Source of the DNA: Thalassoglobus sp. JC818
Lineage (GTDB): Bacteria > Planctomycetota > Planctomycetia > Planctomycetales > Planctomycetaceae
Direction of reading: 5' to 3'
NCBI RefSeq assembly: GCF_040717535.1
Contig: NZ_JBFEFI010000008.1
Location: 62,001-126,000, forward strand
DNA length: 64,000 bases
The translations under genes were made by a program, and so were the position numbers. Positions within the stretch are counted from its first letter, which is position 1; every line of letters starts with the position of its first letter. Below are positions 46,052-55,461 of this stretch, piece by piece. Under the pieces are notes generated by a model. The model worked only from the letters and a program-made list of their open reading frames with translations. It was not told the DNA's origin and ran no database searches.

Positions 46052-48550
46052 TTATTCCTTGGATAGAGTTTCGTCGAGGTTGAAAATCGCAAGGCAAAGT
46101 GCGGTCCAACTCGCATGTTCCACAGCCGGCAAATCCGAGTTGACTGGAGCCTCACCGATCGAGACAAGGGACGCAGCCAGTTCCGGCGCCGCCTGATATT
46201 CGTCACGAGACCGATTCAGTCCACGCAGAAGAACGTCAACTTCCAGTTCGTTCGGAGCTCTCATCAAAACACGTTCGTAGATCTGATGAAGTCGCTCAGT
46301 GTCTCCAGCAGACCTGTCTGTCAGAATTTTCTCAGCCAAAACACGAGCTGCTTCGACATACGTGACATCATTGAGCGTCAACAATGTTTGCAACGGTGTA
46401 TTCGTTCGAAAGACCTTTACCGTGCACGTTTGTCGCGAAGCGTTGTCGAAGAAAAATGTTGGCCCGACAATTCGTCTCCAGAACACGTAGAGACTTCTGC
46501 GATACAAGTCTTCCCCATGGTCTTGCTTGTACTCTTTCTTCCCGAATGTCGCTTCCTCCCAGACTCCTTCTGGTTGATAGACATTCACCGGTGGCCCTCC
46601 CTGCTTTCGGACCAGCAATCCACTCGCAGCCAAAACTTGATCGCGAACCATCCAGAACGGAAGTCGATAACGTGGTCCTCTCGCGAGAAGACGATTCTGA
46701 GGATCTACTTCGAGCATCTCCGGTGTTGTACGCGAAGACTGTCGATAAGCAGAACTCATCACCATGAGCTTCATGAGTCTCTTCACGTCCCAACCGGAAT
46801 CACGAAAGTCGGCAGCTAGCCAATCGAGCAACTCAGGATGACTGGGACGCTCTCCCTGCACTCCAAAATCTTCCGGAGTCTTCACCAGCCCGATTCCGAA
46901 GACCTGCTGCCAAAAACGATTGACCACCACTCGTGCCATTAATGGATTGCGATCAGAAACAAGCCATCTCGCGAGCGCCAGTCGATCAGCTTCCTGCGTC
47001 TCGCCAGTTCCATCAGCAGCTGATATTTGTTCAATGATCGGCGGCAAGCTTTCCGGAACGTCCGCAGAAACTTGCTCTCCATGTGCGGTGTACAATCCGC
47101 GTTCGAGAATAAACGAGTCCCGCCGCACTGTCTGATCCTGCATGACCATGACTTTGGGAATTCGTTTCTCAAGAGCCTCAATTTTCTCCTCCAGCGACTT
47201 CACCAGCTTTGAAGATTCACTGTCAGAGTCTTCAACCTCTGATGAACCTTCTTCAGGATTTTTCGCATTCAGTTCCTCAGTTTCCTGTTCAAGCTGTTTC
47301 CGAGCCGCTTTCAAATCGCTTCTCAGTTTCGCCAACTGTTGACTCTGATCGGTTGACGGAACCGCAAGAACCGGTGCTGTCTGCGGATCGCCTCCCGCCC
47401 CGGTGACAGGTGTCTGATTGAAGAACGAATAGAGGCTGTAATAGTCTTTCTGAAGAAGCGGGTCGAATTTGTGATCGTGACATCGACAACAATTCATGGT
47501 GAGACCCAGCCACAACGTTCCGGTTGTCTCCGTCATATCCATGACGTAGTCGACCCGGTTCTCCTCGGCGATGCGTCCCCCTTCACCATTGATCATGTGA
47601 TTCCGACAGAACCCGGTCGCAAGCTTCTGTTCGAATGTCGCATCGGGAAGCAAATCACCTGCAAGTTGCCAGATCGTAAACTGGTCGTAAGGGAGATTGT
47701 CATTGAACGCCTGAACGACCCAGTCTCGCCACGGCCACATCGTGCGTTCTCGATCTCCCTGATACCCGTTGCTGTCTGCATAGCGAGCAGCATCGAGCCA
47801 GTTCCAGGCCATCCGTTCTCCGTAGTGTGGTGAGGAAAGCAACTGGTCGACGAGTCTCTCGTATGCTTCGTCGTTATCAGCATCGAGAAATGCCTGAACC
47901 TGCTCAGGAGTCGGCGGAAGACCGGTCAGGTCGAGGCTCAAGCGACGAATGAGCGTCCGCTTGTCAGCTGGCGGTGATGATGACAGACCTTCTTGTGCAA
48001 GTCGCCTCTGAATGAATGCGTCGATGGGGTTCTCGAACTCTGTCTGAGAAGAGTTCCCCAACGCTGGAACCGGTGGCGCTTCAATAGGGGTTAACGACCA
48101 GTGAGGACTCCACTTCGCTCCTTCATCGATCCATCGACCGAGCAGTTTAATTTGCTCGTCTGTCAGTGAACGATTGGAATCCACGGGCGGCATCTTCAGA
48201 AATTCGTCATCACTGCTGACGCGAGCGAACAACTCGCTGGCCGCGTGATCCCCCTGAGAGATGACGTTCAAAGCTTCTTCATGCTCATCTAATCGCAGAT
48301 CTGCCGAGCGGTCACCAGCATCAGGGCCGTGACAATGAAAACAATTCTCTGACAGAATCGGACGAATGTCTCTGTCAAAGTTCACGGGCTCGACAGCTTG
48401 CTGGTCGTCCGCTGGGCATGAACGGAAGTTCGAAAGCACTCCAACAGCGAGAGCAACACTCAGCAGCACTCTCTGAACGATTGAAAGCGTTGAGCGTCTC
48501 TCAAACACGGTGATTGCAGCGACTGCCTGTTGCATTCGTTTCCGGATCAA
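46052..48550 (-). CDS. PSD1-type cytochrome-domain protein (DUF1549/DUF1553)
   Basis: An 832-residue exported protein of the planctomycete PSD1 group. A signal segment (residues 20-47, IVQRVLLSVALAVGVLS) is followed by a PSCyt1 domain with one haem motif CFHCH (residues 69-73), the DUF1549 domain (about 165-370, PIDAFIQRRLAQEGL, RYADSNGYQGD), an acidic coiled-coil insertion (about 400-470) and the DUF1553 domain (about 530-790, RLALARWLVSDRNPLMARVVVN, RRSLYVFWRRIVGP, FNTP-like FRTNTPLQTLLTLND). The pair with DUF1501 is hugely expanded in planctomycetes and is thought to act on complex polysaccharides, which remains unproven. The start may be 48550 or the in-frame ATG at 48535. Confidence 0.92.
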   Translation of the reverse strand: MIRKRMQQAVAAITVFERRSTLSIVQRVLLSVALAVGVLSNFRSCPADDQQAVEPVNFDRDIRPILSENCFHCHGPDAGDRSADLRLDEHEEALNVISQGDHAASELFARVSSDDEFLKMPPVDSNRSLTDEQIKLLGRWIDEGAKWSPHWSLTPIEAPPVPALGNSSQTEFENPIDAFIQRRLAQEGLSSSPPADKRTLIRRLSLDLTGLPPTPEQVQAFLDADNDEAYERLVDQLLSSPHYGERMAWNWLDAARYADSNGYQGDRERTMWPWRDWVVQAFNDNLPYDQFTIWQLAGDLLPDATFEQKLATGFCRNHMINGEGGRIAEENRVDYVMDMTETTGTLWLGLTMNCCRCHDHKFDPLLQKDYYSLYSFFNQTPVTGAGGDPQTAPVLAVPSTDQSQQLAKLRSDLKAARKQLEQETEELNAKNPEEGSSEVEDSDSESSKLVKSLEEKIEALEKRIPKVMVMQDQTVRRDSFILERGLYTAHGEQVSADVPESLPPIIEQISAADGTGETQEADRLALARWLVSDRNPLMARVVVNRFWQQVFGIGLVKTPEDFGVQGERPSHPELLDWLAADFRDSGWDVKRLMKLMVMSSAYRQSSRTTPEMLEVDPQNRLLARGPRYRLPFWMVRDQVLAASGLLVRKQGGPPVNVYQPEGVWEEATFGKKEYKQDHGEDLYRRSLYVFWRRIVGPTFFFDNASRQTCTVKVFRTNTPLQTLLTLNDVTYVEAARVLAEKILTDRSAGDTERLHQIYERVLMRAPNELEVDVLLRGLNRSRDEYQAAPELAASLVSIGEAPVNSDLPAVEHASWTALCLAIFNLDETLSKE

Positions 48551-48844
48551 AACTTCTCTGGAGTATTCTCAAATTTGGTTTGCACTCGAAAGAGCAACTT
48601 GTTTACGCCATCTACCAAATTGCATTCTGAGCTGTCTCAAAACGTTGTTGATGCATTGTACATTGTGGTCGATCATTACTCGCAAGAGCCACTTCCACTT
48701 TCTTCGCACAGGGAATGGCTTTCGGCGAATTCCGGAAGTCCATTCATCAGTTTAGAGCATTTCTTGATTTGGTGCGCACGAGCAAGCACATGCTTTTGTC
48801 TTGTGAAATAGCGCAAGCGAGTGCATAGGAAAGAGCAACTTGCT

Positions 48845-51800
48845 CTAGAAAGGAAAAGGCTTCGGTACACCGGAATCGGGCCTCTTCCGCTTTCGGGTCT
48901 TCCGTTTCCTCGATCCTTCTTGCCGATCAAAGACTCGCTGACGATCAGTCGACTTCGACTTCCTGATGAGTCCAAACTCCATCGCGATCTGCTGCCGGAC
49001 CGAATCAGGCAACTCTTCCGCCATCCAAACTTCATCACTCTTCTTTGTCGCGACGATCGATCCGTTGAGGGTCGCAATTCGATTTCCAGCGAGAGCGGGA
49101 ATCCTTCTGCCGGGACCGACCACACCGGTGAGATTGAGAGGATCTGCAGCGGAAAATACCGTCAGTTGCGGTTCGCCTTCATCGCTTCGAAGAGTCCTCA
49201 GCTCACGAATGGCTTCTCCCAGGGCGAATTGCTCTCCTCCTACGCCAGACACAAAACGTCCCCCGCGAATTTCTCCGCGAGCTTCGAGTCGACGAAAGAC
49301 ACGCAAGAGTTCCCACCATTGAGGCGCGAGACTTTCTCGAAGAACCAGTTCGCGAAACACGACTCCCCATCGTCGAATCAACTGCCAGGCCCATTGCTCG
49401 ACCAGTTCATCTCGTGAGATTGCAGTGTCTTCACTTCTCTCTTCGTTGTTCTGCAAATCGGTCGTCTCGCAAAGTGTCCAGCGGCCCACTTGCGTCGTTG
49501 CTTGCCGTTGTCTTTGTCGCGAAGGCCTTCGTCGTGACGACTTCACTTCCGCGCGTGTTTGAGTCAACTTGCGAAGCCCGGAAAATCCGTCGGCAGTAAT
49601 CCATCCGTGCGCGACCAGTTCTCCAAGATAGTCATCGAGTTGAGTCGGAAGATGGTTGGTCAATTCCAACAGATCACGAGCAAATAAAGCTCCACGAGTT
49701 TGCAACAGTCCGACGATCTCCTTTGCCGAATCTGAAAGCGATTCGATATCGCGTTCTCCCTTGCTATCACTCAGCCAATCGACATCCTCACGCAGAAAAA
49801 TCGAGACAGGAACCGCTTTTGTCACAGAAGCCATAGGTCGTCCGGACGTTTTCTTTTTGGCGACCGCTCCCAGCCGTCCCCATCCGATTTCACCAGAAAG
49901 ACACAGCTCATCCAGCCACGCTGGTTGGTATTCCGCGATACGTTGCGGCAGAACTGATTCCTCCCAAGAAGCAGCCGGAAGATCAATTCCCTGCAGTTGT
50001 GCGATGGCTTCGAAGACTCCGTCGCTGCCGGTTCGCTGATGCCCCTTCGTCGCGCCGTGATGTCTCTCGAGGAACTTTTGATAGACCGCCGGAGAGACCG
50101 CTTCGATCTCTTTTCTCAACCCGGAAATCGTCCGTCGATGAATTCGCGCCAGCAAACGTCGGTGACACCATTCGATGTCGACAGAATCACTGTCGAGGTC
50201 TGGGTCATAGTTGAGGAACCGTCCTCGAAGAACAATTCCTTCCCCTTCCAATGCGATCAATCCTCCCATCACACGTGAAACCGGAAGATGGAGAACGTCA
50301 GCGATTTGAACCGCTGTGACAGGTCCGCTCGTTTCAACCAGCCCACGGAGGACAGCAACGAGAGCTTCACTCTCATTCCATTGCTGACGGACCGTCGGCG
50401 GAACAGCCACTGAGTTTTCGGATTCGAGGTTCGGCCAGAGTTTTTGAATCGCTGGCCAGCACTCGACAGGCACCCACGCTTGGAGTCCGTCTTCTGACTC
50501 GATTCGGACGATGCGTGATTGATCGACCAGATCTTGGATTAACTCCGTGTGTTCGTCTGTTCGAAAGCAAAGCTGTCTCACCCAGCTTTCATCGCGATCA
50601 TCGACCGGAACCAGAAATCGTGTCACGAGAGCATCGTGGAGTTCATCCTCATTCCGAATCAATGGCTGAACTTCCGCGACCACTGCTCGAATTGCTTCCG
50701 GGTCCAGCTTCCCAAGATCGCGCACACTTTCGATGCTGAGCGAACGTCGAGTCGCGACTGCACGAGCCCGCCGTTCCTGAACCTCTCCGCCGTCTAGAAA
50801 CGCGTAAGGATTTGCATTCAGTAACTCGTAAGCAAAAGGAGATGGCTCCCGCGTGTCTCGACCAACGTAGGTGATCTCATCTCGATCAACGCGTCCGAGA
50901 ACTTCGACAAGTCCATCGATGTCGAGGGCCTCACGCAGACAGTCTTCCATCGTCTGTTGGACCAATGGATGACTCGGGATTTCATGATCTCCGGTGATGT
51001 TCTCCTGACATCCGGTCAGCTTGGGAAAGACAGCAGTCAGCAGATCTTCGCTTCGAAATCTCTGCAGTGCTGGAGGAACCTTCTTTCCATTCCGCATGCG
51101 GTCGACAAACAAAGAGCGAGTGACATTCCATCGCCAGCGGAGGTGAAACGTCGGGTCGACCAGAAGTGCCTGCTCCAGAAGGTTCTGCGCGTTGTCCGGT
51201 CGCATCATTGGGAACAGCGACTCAATCGGAAAGCTGTGCTGAGGTCCGAGCGAGAGGATAAAGCCATCATCATCCGCTGAAGCTTGCAACTCGAAATCAA
51301 ACGACCGACAAAACCGCTTTCGAAACGAAAGTCCCCACGCCCGATTGATTCGACCGCCAAAGGGAGCATGAACCACCAGCTGCATGCCGCCCGACTCGTC
51401 GAAGAACCTTTCAAAGACGACCCGACGCGTCGTTGGAATCACTCCCACAGCTGCTCGCTGCGCAGCGATATACATCACCGTTTGCCACGCAGCTGATTCG
51501 TCGCAATGAGTCTCAGAGATGAGCCAGTTTACAATTGTTCGATACCTGTCCGGTCGATCCTGTTCGCTGATCTTCGAAAGCCCATCAGTCACCGACTTAT
51601 CGACGGTGATCAGTTTCTGTTCGATTTCTTCGCGGAGATTGGAAATCTCTTCCGAAAGTTCGATCGTCCGTCCCGGAGCTTCACCTCTCCAGAATGGAAT
51701 CGTCGGCGGAGCTCCATGTGCATCGCTGACGATCAAATCATTTCCGCGCAGTCGCTGAATCCGCCACGAGGAGTTTCCGAGAAGAAAGATATCCCCCGCT

Positions 51801-53437
51801 GAGCTTTCAATTCCGAACTCTTCATCGACTGTCCCGACGACAGTGTTTTCATCTTCAAGGACAACACGGAGCAAATCCGTCTCTCCGATGGCCCCGGAAT
51901 TGTTCATCGCGATCAACCGGGCTGCCTTCCGCCCTTTGATTCGTCGGTTCACATGGTCAAAGTGAATTAGCGCACGCGCTCGACCAGCCTGATCGGTGAC
52001 TCCGGTGCTGAGGATCTGTAAAACCTCCTGATACTTCTCGCGTGTCAGCTTTTGATACGGCCATGCACGTCGAAAGCAGTTGAACAGGTCATCGATATCC
52101 CATTCCTGATTGGCAACTTCGCCAACGATCTGTTGAGCCAGAATGTCCAGCGGAGCTTCCGGAATCGGAGTCACATCGAGTCGGCCCGCGCGAATCGCTC
52201 GAAACAGTGCCATACATTCGACAAGCTCATCGCGAGTCAGCGCGAACAGTCGCCCCTTGGGGACGAGTCCCAAAGCATGCCCCGACCGACCAATTCTCTG
52301 CAGAAAGGCAGCAATCGAACGCGGCGAGCCCAACTGAATTACAAGATCGATAAACCCAACATCAATTCCGAGCTCGAGCGAAGCCGTCGCGACGACTGCC
52401 TTTAATTCTCCAGACTTCAGTCGCTGTTCAGTGCTGAGACGGATTTCTTTCGAGAGTGAGCCGTGATGACTCGCAACGGCATCTTCACCGAGAAGTTCAG
52501 TCAACTGATGAGTCACGCGTTCGGCAAGCCGACGAGTGTTGACGAAAATCAATGTGCTGCGGTGACTTTGAATCAACTCAACAAGCCGACCATTGACCTC
52601 TGCCCACTGCTCATGCGAACAGACTGCTGACAACTCACTCGGCGGAGTCTCAATTCCCAGATCGAGATCGCGTTGATGCCCAACATCGACGATTTGACAG
52701 TTCAATTCCTTCAGCTCAGGTGCTACTGATACTTCTTCCTCGAAATTGTCAGTTCGCTGCCCGATCAGAAATTCAGCCATTCTGGAAATCGGCTTTTGCG
52801 TGGCAGAAAGTCCGATTCGTTGCAGCGGAAACGTCGCGAGAGCTTCCAGTCGTTCGAGAGAAAGTGCGAGATGCGATCCGCGTTTGTCTCGCACGAGTGC
52901 ATGAATTTCGTCGATGATGACCGTCCGCACAGAACGAAGCATCTCGCGGCTTCGTTCTGCCGTCAGCAGCAAGAAGAGAGATTCCGGAGTCGTGACGAGA
53001 ATATGGGGCGGCTTTTTGACCATCGCTGCCCGACGATGGGAAGGAGTATCTCCCGTTCGCAGCCCGACAGAAATCGGAGAAACGTCCAGCCCCTGACTTC
53101 GTGCGAGTTCGTAAATTTCCTCCAGCGGCCCCGTCAGGTTTTTCTCCATGTCATTCGACAGGGCGCGAAGTGGAGAGAGATAGATGACGTGCAGCTCGGG
53201 GTCCATCTCTCCAGACAGCGACATCCGAAAGAGACGATCAATAATCGCGAGAAATGCGGTCAGCGTTTTTCCACTTCCCGTCGGAGCGGCGATCAAAGTG
53301 TGATCACCTCTGGCGATATGCGGCCAGCCTGCCAGCTGCGGATCTGTAGGACCTGCGAAACGAGAGCGGAACCAATCCTGAATCACCGGATGAAATTGAG
53401 AGAGAGCGTCTTCCTCCCAAAGTCTTCGCTGCTGCAT
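48845..53437 (-). CDS. lhr: Lhr-type DEAD/DEAH helicase
   Basis: Large helicase-related protein of superfamily 2, a 3'-to-5' DNA/RNA-DNA translocase linked to DNA repair. Length 1530 aa matches full-length bacterial Lhr. Motif I APTGSGKT is at 51-58 and motif II DEIH at 176-179; further motifs include SATQKPISRM, FVNTRRLAERV and QRIGRSGHALG. The Lhr core (RecA lobes, winged helix, about 1-870) is followed by a C-terminal Lhr-CTD (about 870-1500), which in some Lhr proteins resembles tandem winged helices. The C-terminal 40 residues are Arg/Lys rich. Single transcript; an octamer repeat cluster lies just upstream. A strong call. Confidence 0.95.
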   Translation of the reverse strand: MQQRRLWEEDALSQFHPVIQDWFRSRFAGPTDPQLAGWPHIARGDHTLIAAPTGSGKTLTAFLAIIDRLFRMSLSGEMDPELHVIYLSPLRALSNDMEKNLTGPLEEIYELARSQGLDVSPISVGLRTGDTPSHRRAAMVKKPPHILVTTPESLFLLLTAERSREMLRSVRTVIIDEIHALVRDKRGSHLALSLERLEALATFPLQRIGLSATQKPISRMAEFLIGQRTDNFEEEVSVAPELKELNCQIVDVGHQRDLDLGIETPPSELSAVCSHEQWAEVNGRLVELIQSHRSTLIFVNTRRLAERVTHQLTELLGEDAVASHHGSLSKEIRLSTEQRLKSGELKAVVATASLELGIDVGFIDLVIQLGSPRSIAAFLQRIGRSGHALGLVPKGRLFALTRDELVECMALFRAIRAGRLDVTPIPEAPLDILAQQIVGEVANQEWDIDDLFNCFRRAWPYQKLTREKYQEVLQILSTGVTDQAGRARALIHFDHVNRRIKGRKAARLIAMNNSGAIGETDLLRVVLEDENTVVGTVDEEFGIESSAGDIFLLGNSSWRIQRLRGNDLIVSDAHGAPPTIPFWRGEAPGRTIELSEEISNLREEIEQKLITVDKSVTDGLSKISEQDRPDRYRTIVNWLISETHCDESAAWQTVMYIAAQRAAVGVIPTTRRVVFERFFDESGGMQLVVHAPFGGRINRAWGLSFRKRFCRSFDFELQASADDDGFILSLGPQHSFPIESLFPMMRPDNAQNLLEQALLVDPTFHLRWRWNVTRSLFVDRMRNGKKVPPALQRFRSEDLLTAVFPKLTGCQENITGDHEIPSHPLVQQTMEDCLREALDIDGLVEVLGRVDRDEITYVGRDTREPSPFAYELLNANPYAFLDGGEVQERRARAVATRRSLSIESVRDLGKLDPEAIRAVVAEVQPLIRNEDELHDALVTRFLVPVDDRDESWVRQLCFRTDEHTELIQDLVDQSRIVRIESEDGLQAWVPVECWPAIQKLWPNLESENSVAVPPTVRQQWNESEALVAVLRGLVETSGPVTAVQIADVLHLPVSRVMGGLIALEGEGIVLRGRFLNYDPDLDSDSVDIEWCHRRLLARIHRRTISGLRKEIEAVSPAVYQKFLERHHGATKGHQRTGSDGVFEAIAQLQGIDLPAASWEESVLPQRIAEYQPAWLDELCLSGEIGWGRLGAVAKKKTSGRPMASVTKAVPVSIFLREDVDWLSDSKGERDIESLSDSAKEIVGLLQTRGALFARDLLELTNHLPTQLDDYLGELVAHGWITADGFSGLRKLTQTRAEVKSSRRRPSRQRQRQATTQVGRWTLCETTDLQNNEERSEDTAISRDELVEQWAWQLIRRWGVVFRELVLRESLAPQWWELLRVFRRLEARGEIRGGRFVSGVGGEQFALGEAIRELRTLRSDEGEPQLTVFSAADPLNLTGVVGPGRRIPALAGNRIATLNGSIVATKKSDEVWMAEELPDSVRQQIAMEFGLIRKSKSTDRQRVFDRQEGSRKRKTRKRKRPDSGVPKPFPF

Positions 53438-53690
53438 CGGTGACTCCCTGAAATCGAATTCCGGATCAAATCGCGGAATCGGTGATCGTCACATTTCGAA
53501 CAGAGCACATTTGCCAACTGTTCTTACGAAGTCCGTCTCCCGTGACAATCACGGCATCAGTTCTCCGTCACCGATTCCATTGTCGGAGCGATGCAGCACG
53601 GGAAAGAGATTCTGACGAATCTCGATGACTCCGCGTTTCGCTGACTCGCACCTTCGCGAGACTTCCCTCGTTCGAGAGTGCATCACCGAT
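53436..53690. repeat. Four copies of an ATCGGTGA octamer upstream of lhr
   Basis: The octamer ATCGGTGA, in either orientation, occurs four times in 255 nt of the lhr-bioB gap: 53436-53443 (overlapping the lhr start codon), 53478-53485, 53568-53575 (inverted) and 53683-53690 (inverted). Copies two and three extend to an 11-nt match (GGAATCGGTGA and its complement). The gap from 53438 to 53734 carries no gene. A regulator-binding array is one explanation. Confidence 0.5.
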
Positions 53691-53734
53691 CGATTTTCAG
53701 GTCTTGATGTTCGACGAGAAACCAGCGCCGGAAG

Positions 53735-54751
53735 TTAAGACGCCATTTCATGTCCACCAATGATGACTTCAAAGCCGAGGTCTTCGATCATCGAAAAATC
53801 GTCTTCTGCTGACTGCCCCTTCGTAGTGAGATAATCACTCACAAAAATCGAATTGGCAGCATACAGCCCCATGGCTTGCATCGATCTCAAATTCACTTCT
53901 CGTCCGCCAGCGATGCGAATTTCGGTCGCAGGATGGACAAGTCTCAACAAGCAAAGAATACGGAGGCACTGCCGGGGGTCAAGATCTTCACGCTTCTCCA
54001 GAGGCGTTCCATCGATCGAGTGCAGGAAGTTCACCGGGATTGATTTGACGTTCAACGCCTGCAGTTCGAAGACCGTGTCGAGGATGTCATCGTGAGTTTC
54101 CCCCATCCCGACAATCAAACCGCTACACAACTCCATGCCGGCTTTCTGCGCGACTTCCAGCGTATCAATTCGATCCTGATACGTGTGAGTGGTGCAGATT
54201 TCTTCGTAGTAGCGACGTGATGTGTTCAGATTGTGATTGATACGGTCGACACCTGCATCTGCGAGTCGCTGAGCCTGATCAGGTTTCAGAAGCCCAAGAC
54301 AGGCACAAATATGTAATCCGTGATCGGCTTTGATCTTCGCGACAACGCGACAAACGTGATCAACTTCTCGATCGGTTGGTCCTCGGCCGCTAGCAACGAT
54401 GCAGTATGTTCGTGCCTGACTCGAAGCTGCCTTGGCAGCCCCTTCCATGAGCACTCGTTCATTCGCAATCGTGTACTTTTCAATCGGTGCATCCGACACG
54501 ATCGACTGCGAGCAATACCCGCAATCTTCGGGACACAATCCGCTCTTGGCATTCTTCAAATAGTACAGCTGAACAGTCCGCCCGAAGTATGTGCGACGGA
54601 CGAGGAAAGTGGCTGCCAGAAGATCCAGAAGTTCGGAGTCACTCGACTGAAGGAGTTCCAGACCCTGCTCGCGTGTGAATGCATTTCCACTCAAAACCTG
54701 TTGCGCAACTTCATGCCATTGGATTTGAGTGGTCGTTTCGATGGAACTCAT
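53735..54751 (-). CDS. bioB: Biotin synthase
   Basis: Radical-SAM enzyme that inserts sulfur into dethiobiotin to form biotin. The 338-residue length is typical. The SAM-cluster cysteines are Cys73, Cys77 and Cys80 (CPEDCGYC), with the [2Fe-2S] ligand cysteines expected in the CACLG and CSGLIVGMGE regions, both present. The family blocks GRGPTDREVDHV, NHNLNTSRRYY and GGREVNLRSMQ are also clear. No other bio genes are adjacent. The gene is downstream of a single-domain response regulator on the same strand, separated by a strong hairpin. Confidence 0.97.
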   Translation of the reverse strand: MSSIETTTQIQWHEVAQQVLSGNAFTREQGLELLQSSDSELLDLLAATFLVRRTYFGRTVQLYYLKNAKSGLCPEDCGYCSQSIVSDAPIEKYTIANERVLMEGAAKAASSQARTYCIVASGRGPTDREVDHVCRVVAKIKADHGLHICACLGLLKPDQAQRLADAGVDRINHNLNTSRRYYEEICTTHTYQDRIDTLEVAQKAGMELCSGLIVGMGETHDDILDTVFELQALNVKSIPVNFLHSIDGTPLEKREDLDPRQCLRILCLLRLVHPATEIRIAGGREVNLRSMQAMGLYAANSIFVSDYLTTKGQSAEDDFSMIEDLGFEVIIGGHEMAS

Positions 54752-54788
54752 AGAATTTTCTGCTGTCTTCAGTCAGTGTCGTGTTGAA

Positions 54789-54830
54789 TTGCGAGCGATT
54801 CCGCTGAGTCTGTGTTGACTCCGCTCGCAA
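54789..54830 (-). other. Two-part hairpin between the response regulator and bioB
   Basis: Outer 9-bp arms (TTGCGAGCG at 54789-54797, CGCTCGCAA at 54822-54830) and an inner 5-bp stem GAGTC/GACTC (54806-54810 and 54817-54821), with an 8-nt one-sided bulge. No U tract follows. It ends 37 nt before the bioB ATG and may be a terminator of the response regulator or a bioB leader structure. Confidence 0.55.
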
Positions 54831-54895
54831 ATCAATCGTCTGAGCAATCTTTGGTAGTAGGAACAGAGAAAACCGAGTCGTGAACCGCTCTCGAT

Positions 54896-55339
54896 TTACT
54901 CATCTTTCGACTTTTTGCGGGACACCCGATTCCCAAGTGGACTTGATGATCCCTTCTTGGGTTGACCGGAATTCCGTCCTTCGAGTGCATTGCGGACGGA
55001 TTCGATCATGACATCCATCGCAAATGGCTTACGAAGATAATCGACAGCCCCCAACATTTCTGCATAGGCTTTGTGCCGTCCACCTTCGTTGGCCGTAATC
55101 ATAATGACCGCCGGAGGGGAATCGAGCGTTGAGAGGTATTCCAAAACAGGAAATCCCCCCATCCGCGGCATCATCATGTCCGTAATCACGACGTCAGGCT
55201 CTTGTTCCTGAATGATTTTCTGACCATCCACACCGTTCGTCGCCGTAAAGACCCGATATCCAATCCCCTCTAAAACAGATTTCAAAGTCGATTGAATCTC
55301 GCGGTCATCTTCGATGAGAACGATCTGTTCACCAGCCAT
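54896..55339 (-). CDS. Single-domain response regulator receiver
   Basis: A 147-residue receiver protein without an output domain. The acidic pair Asp11-Asp12 (IEDD), the phosphoacceptor Asp54 ([13 protein letters not shown]), the Thr/Ser position (ITAN, Thr82) and Lys104 (YLRKPF) are all intact, so it should be phosphorylatable. The last 28 residues are Ser/Lys/Arg rich and probably unstructured. No histidine kinase is adjacent. Single-domain receivers often act as phosphate shuttles or bind a target protein directly, as in chemotaxis. The gene is followed by bioB on the same strand, though functional linkage is unclear. Confidence 0.93.
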   Translation of the reverse strand: MAGEQIVLIEDDREIQSTLKSVLEGIGYRVFTATNGVDGQKIIQEQEPDVVITDMMMPRMGGFPVLEYLSTLDSPPAVIMITANEGGRHKAYAEMLGAVDYLRKPFAMDVMIESVRNALEGRNSGQPKKGSSSPLGNRVSRKKSKDE

Positions 55340-55461
55340 CGAGCACTCCTCTCGGTGGAGCGGAACTCCTACCGCACAAATGTCCAGTTAAATTCTACCC
55401 GCCCCATCTGGGACTCACAATACCGATTCGGTCATGCACTCACAAAACTGAAATTGCAAGT

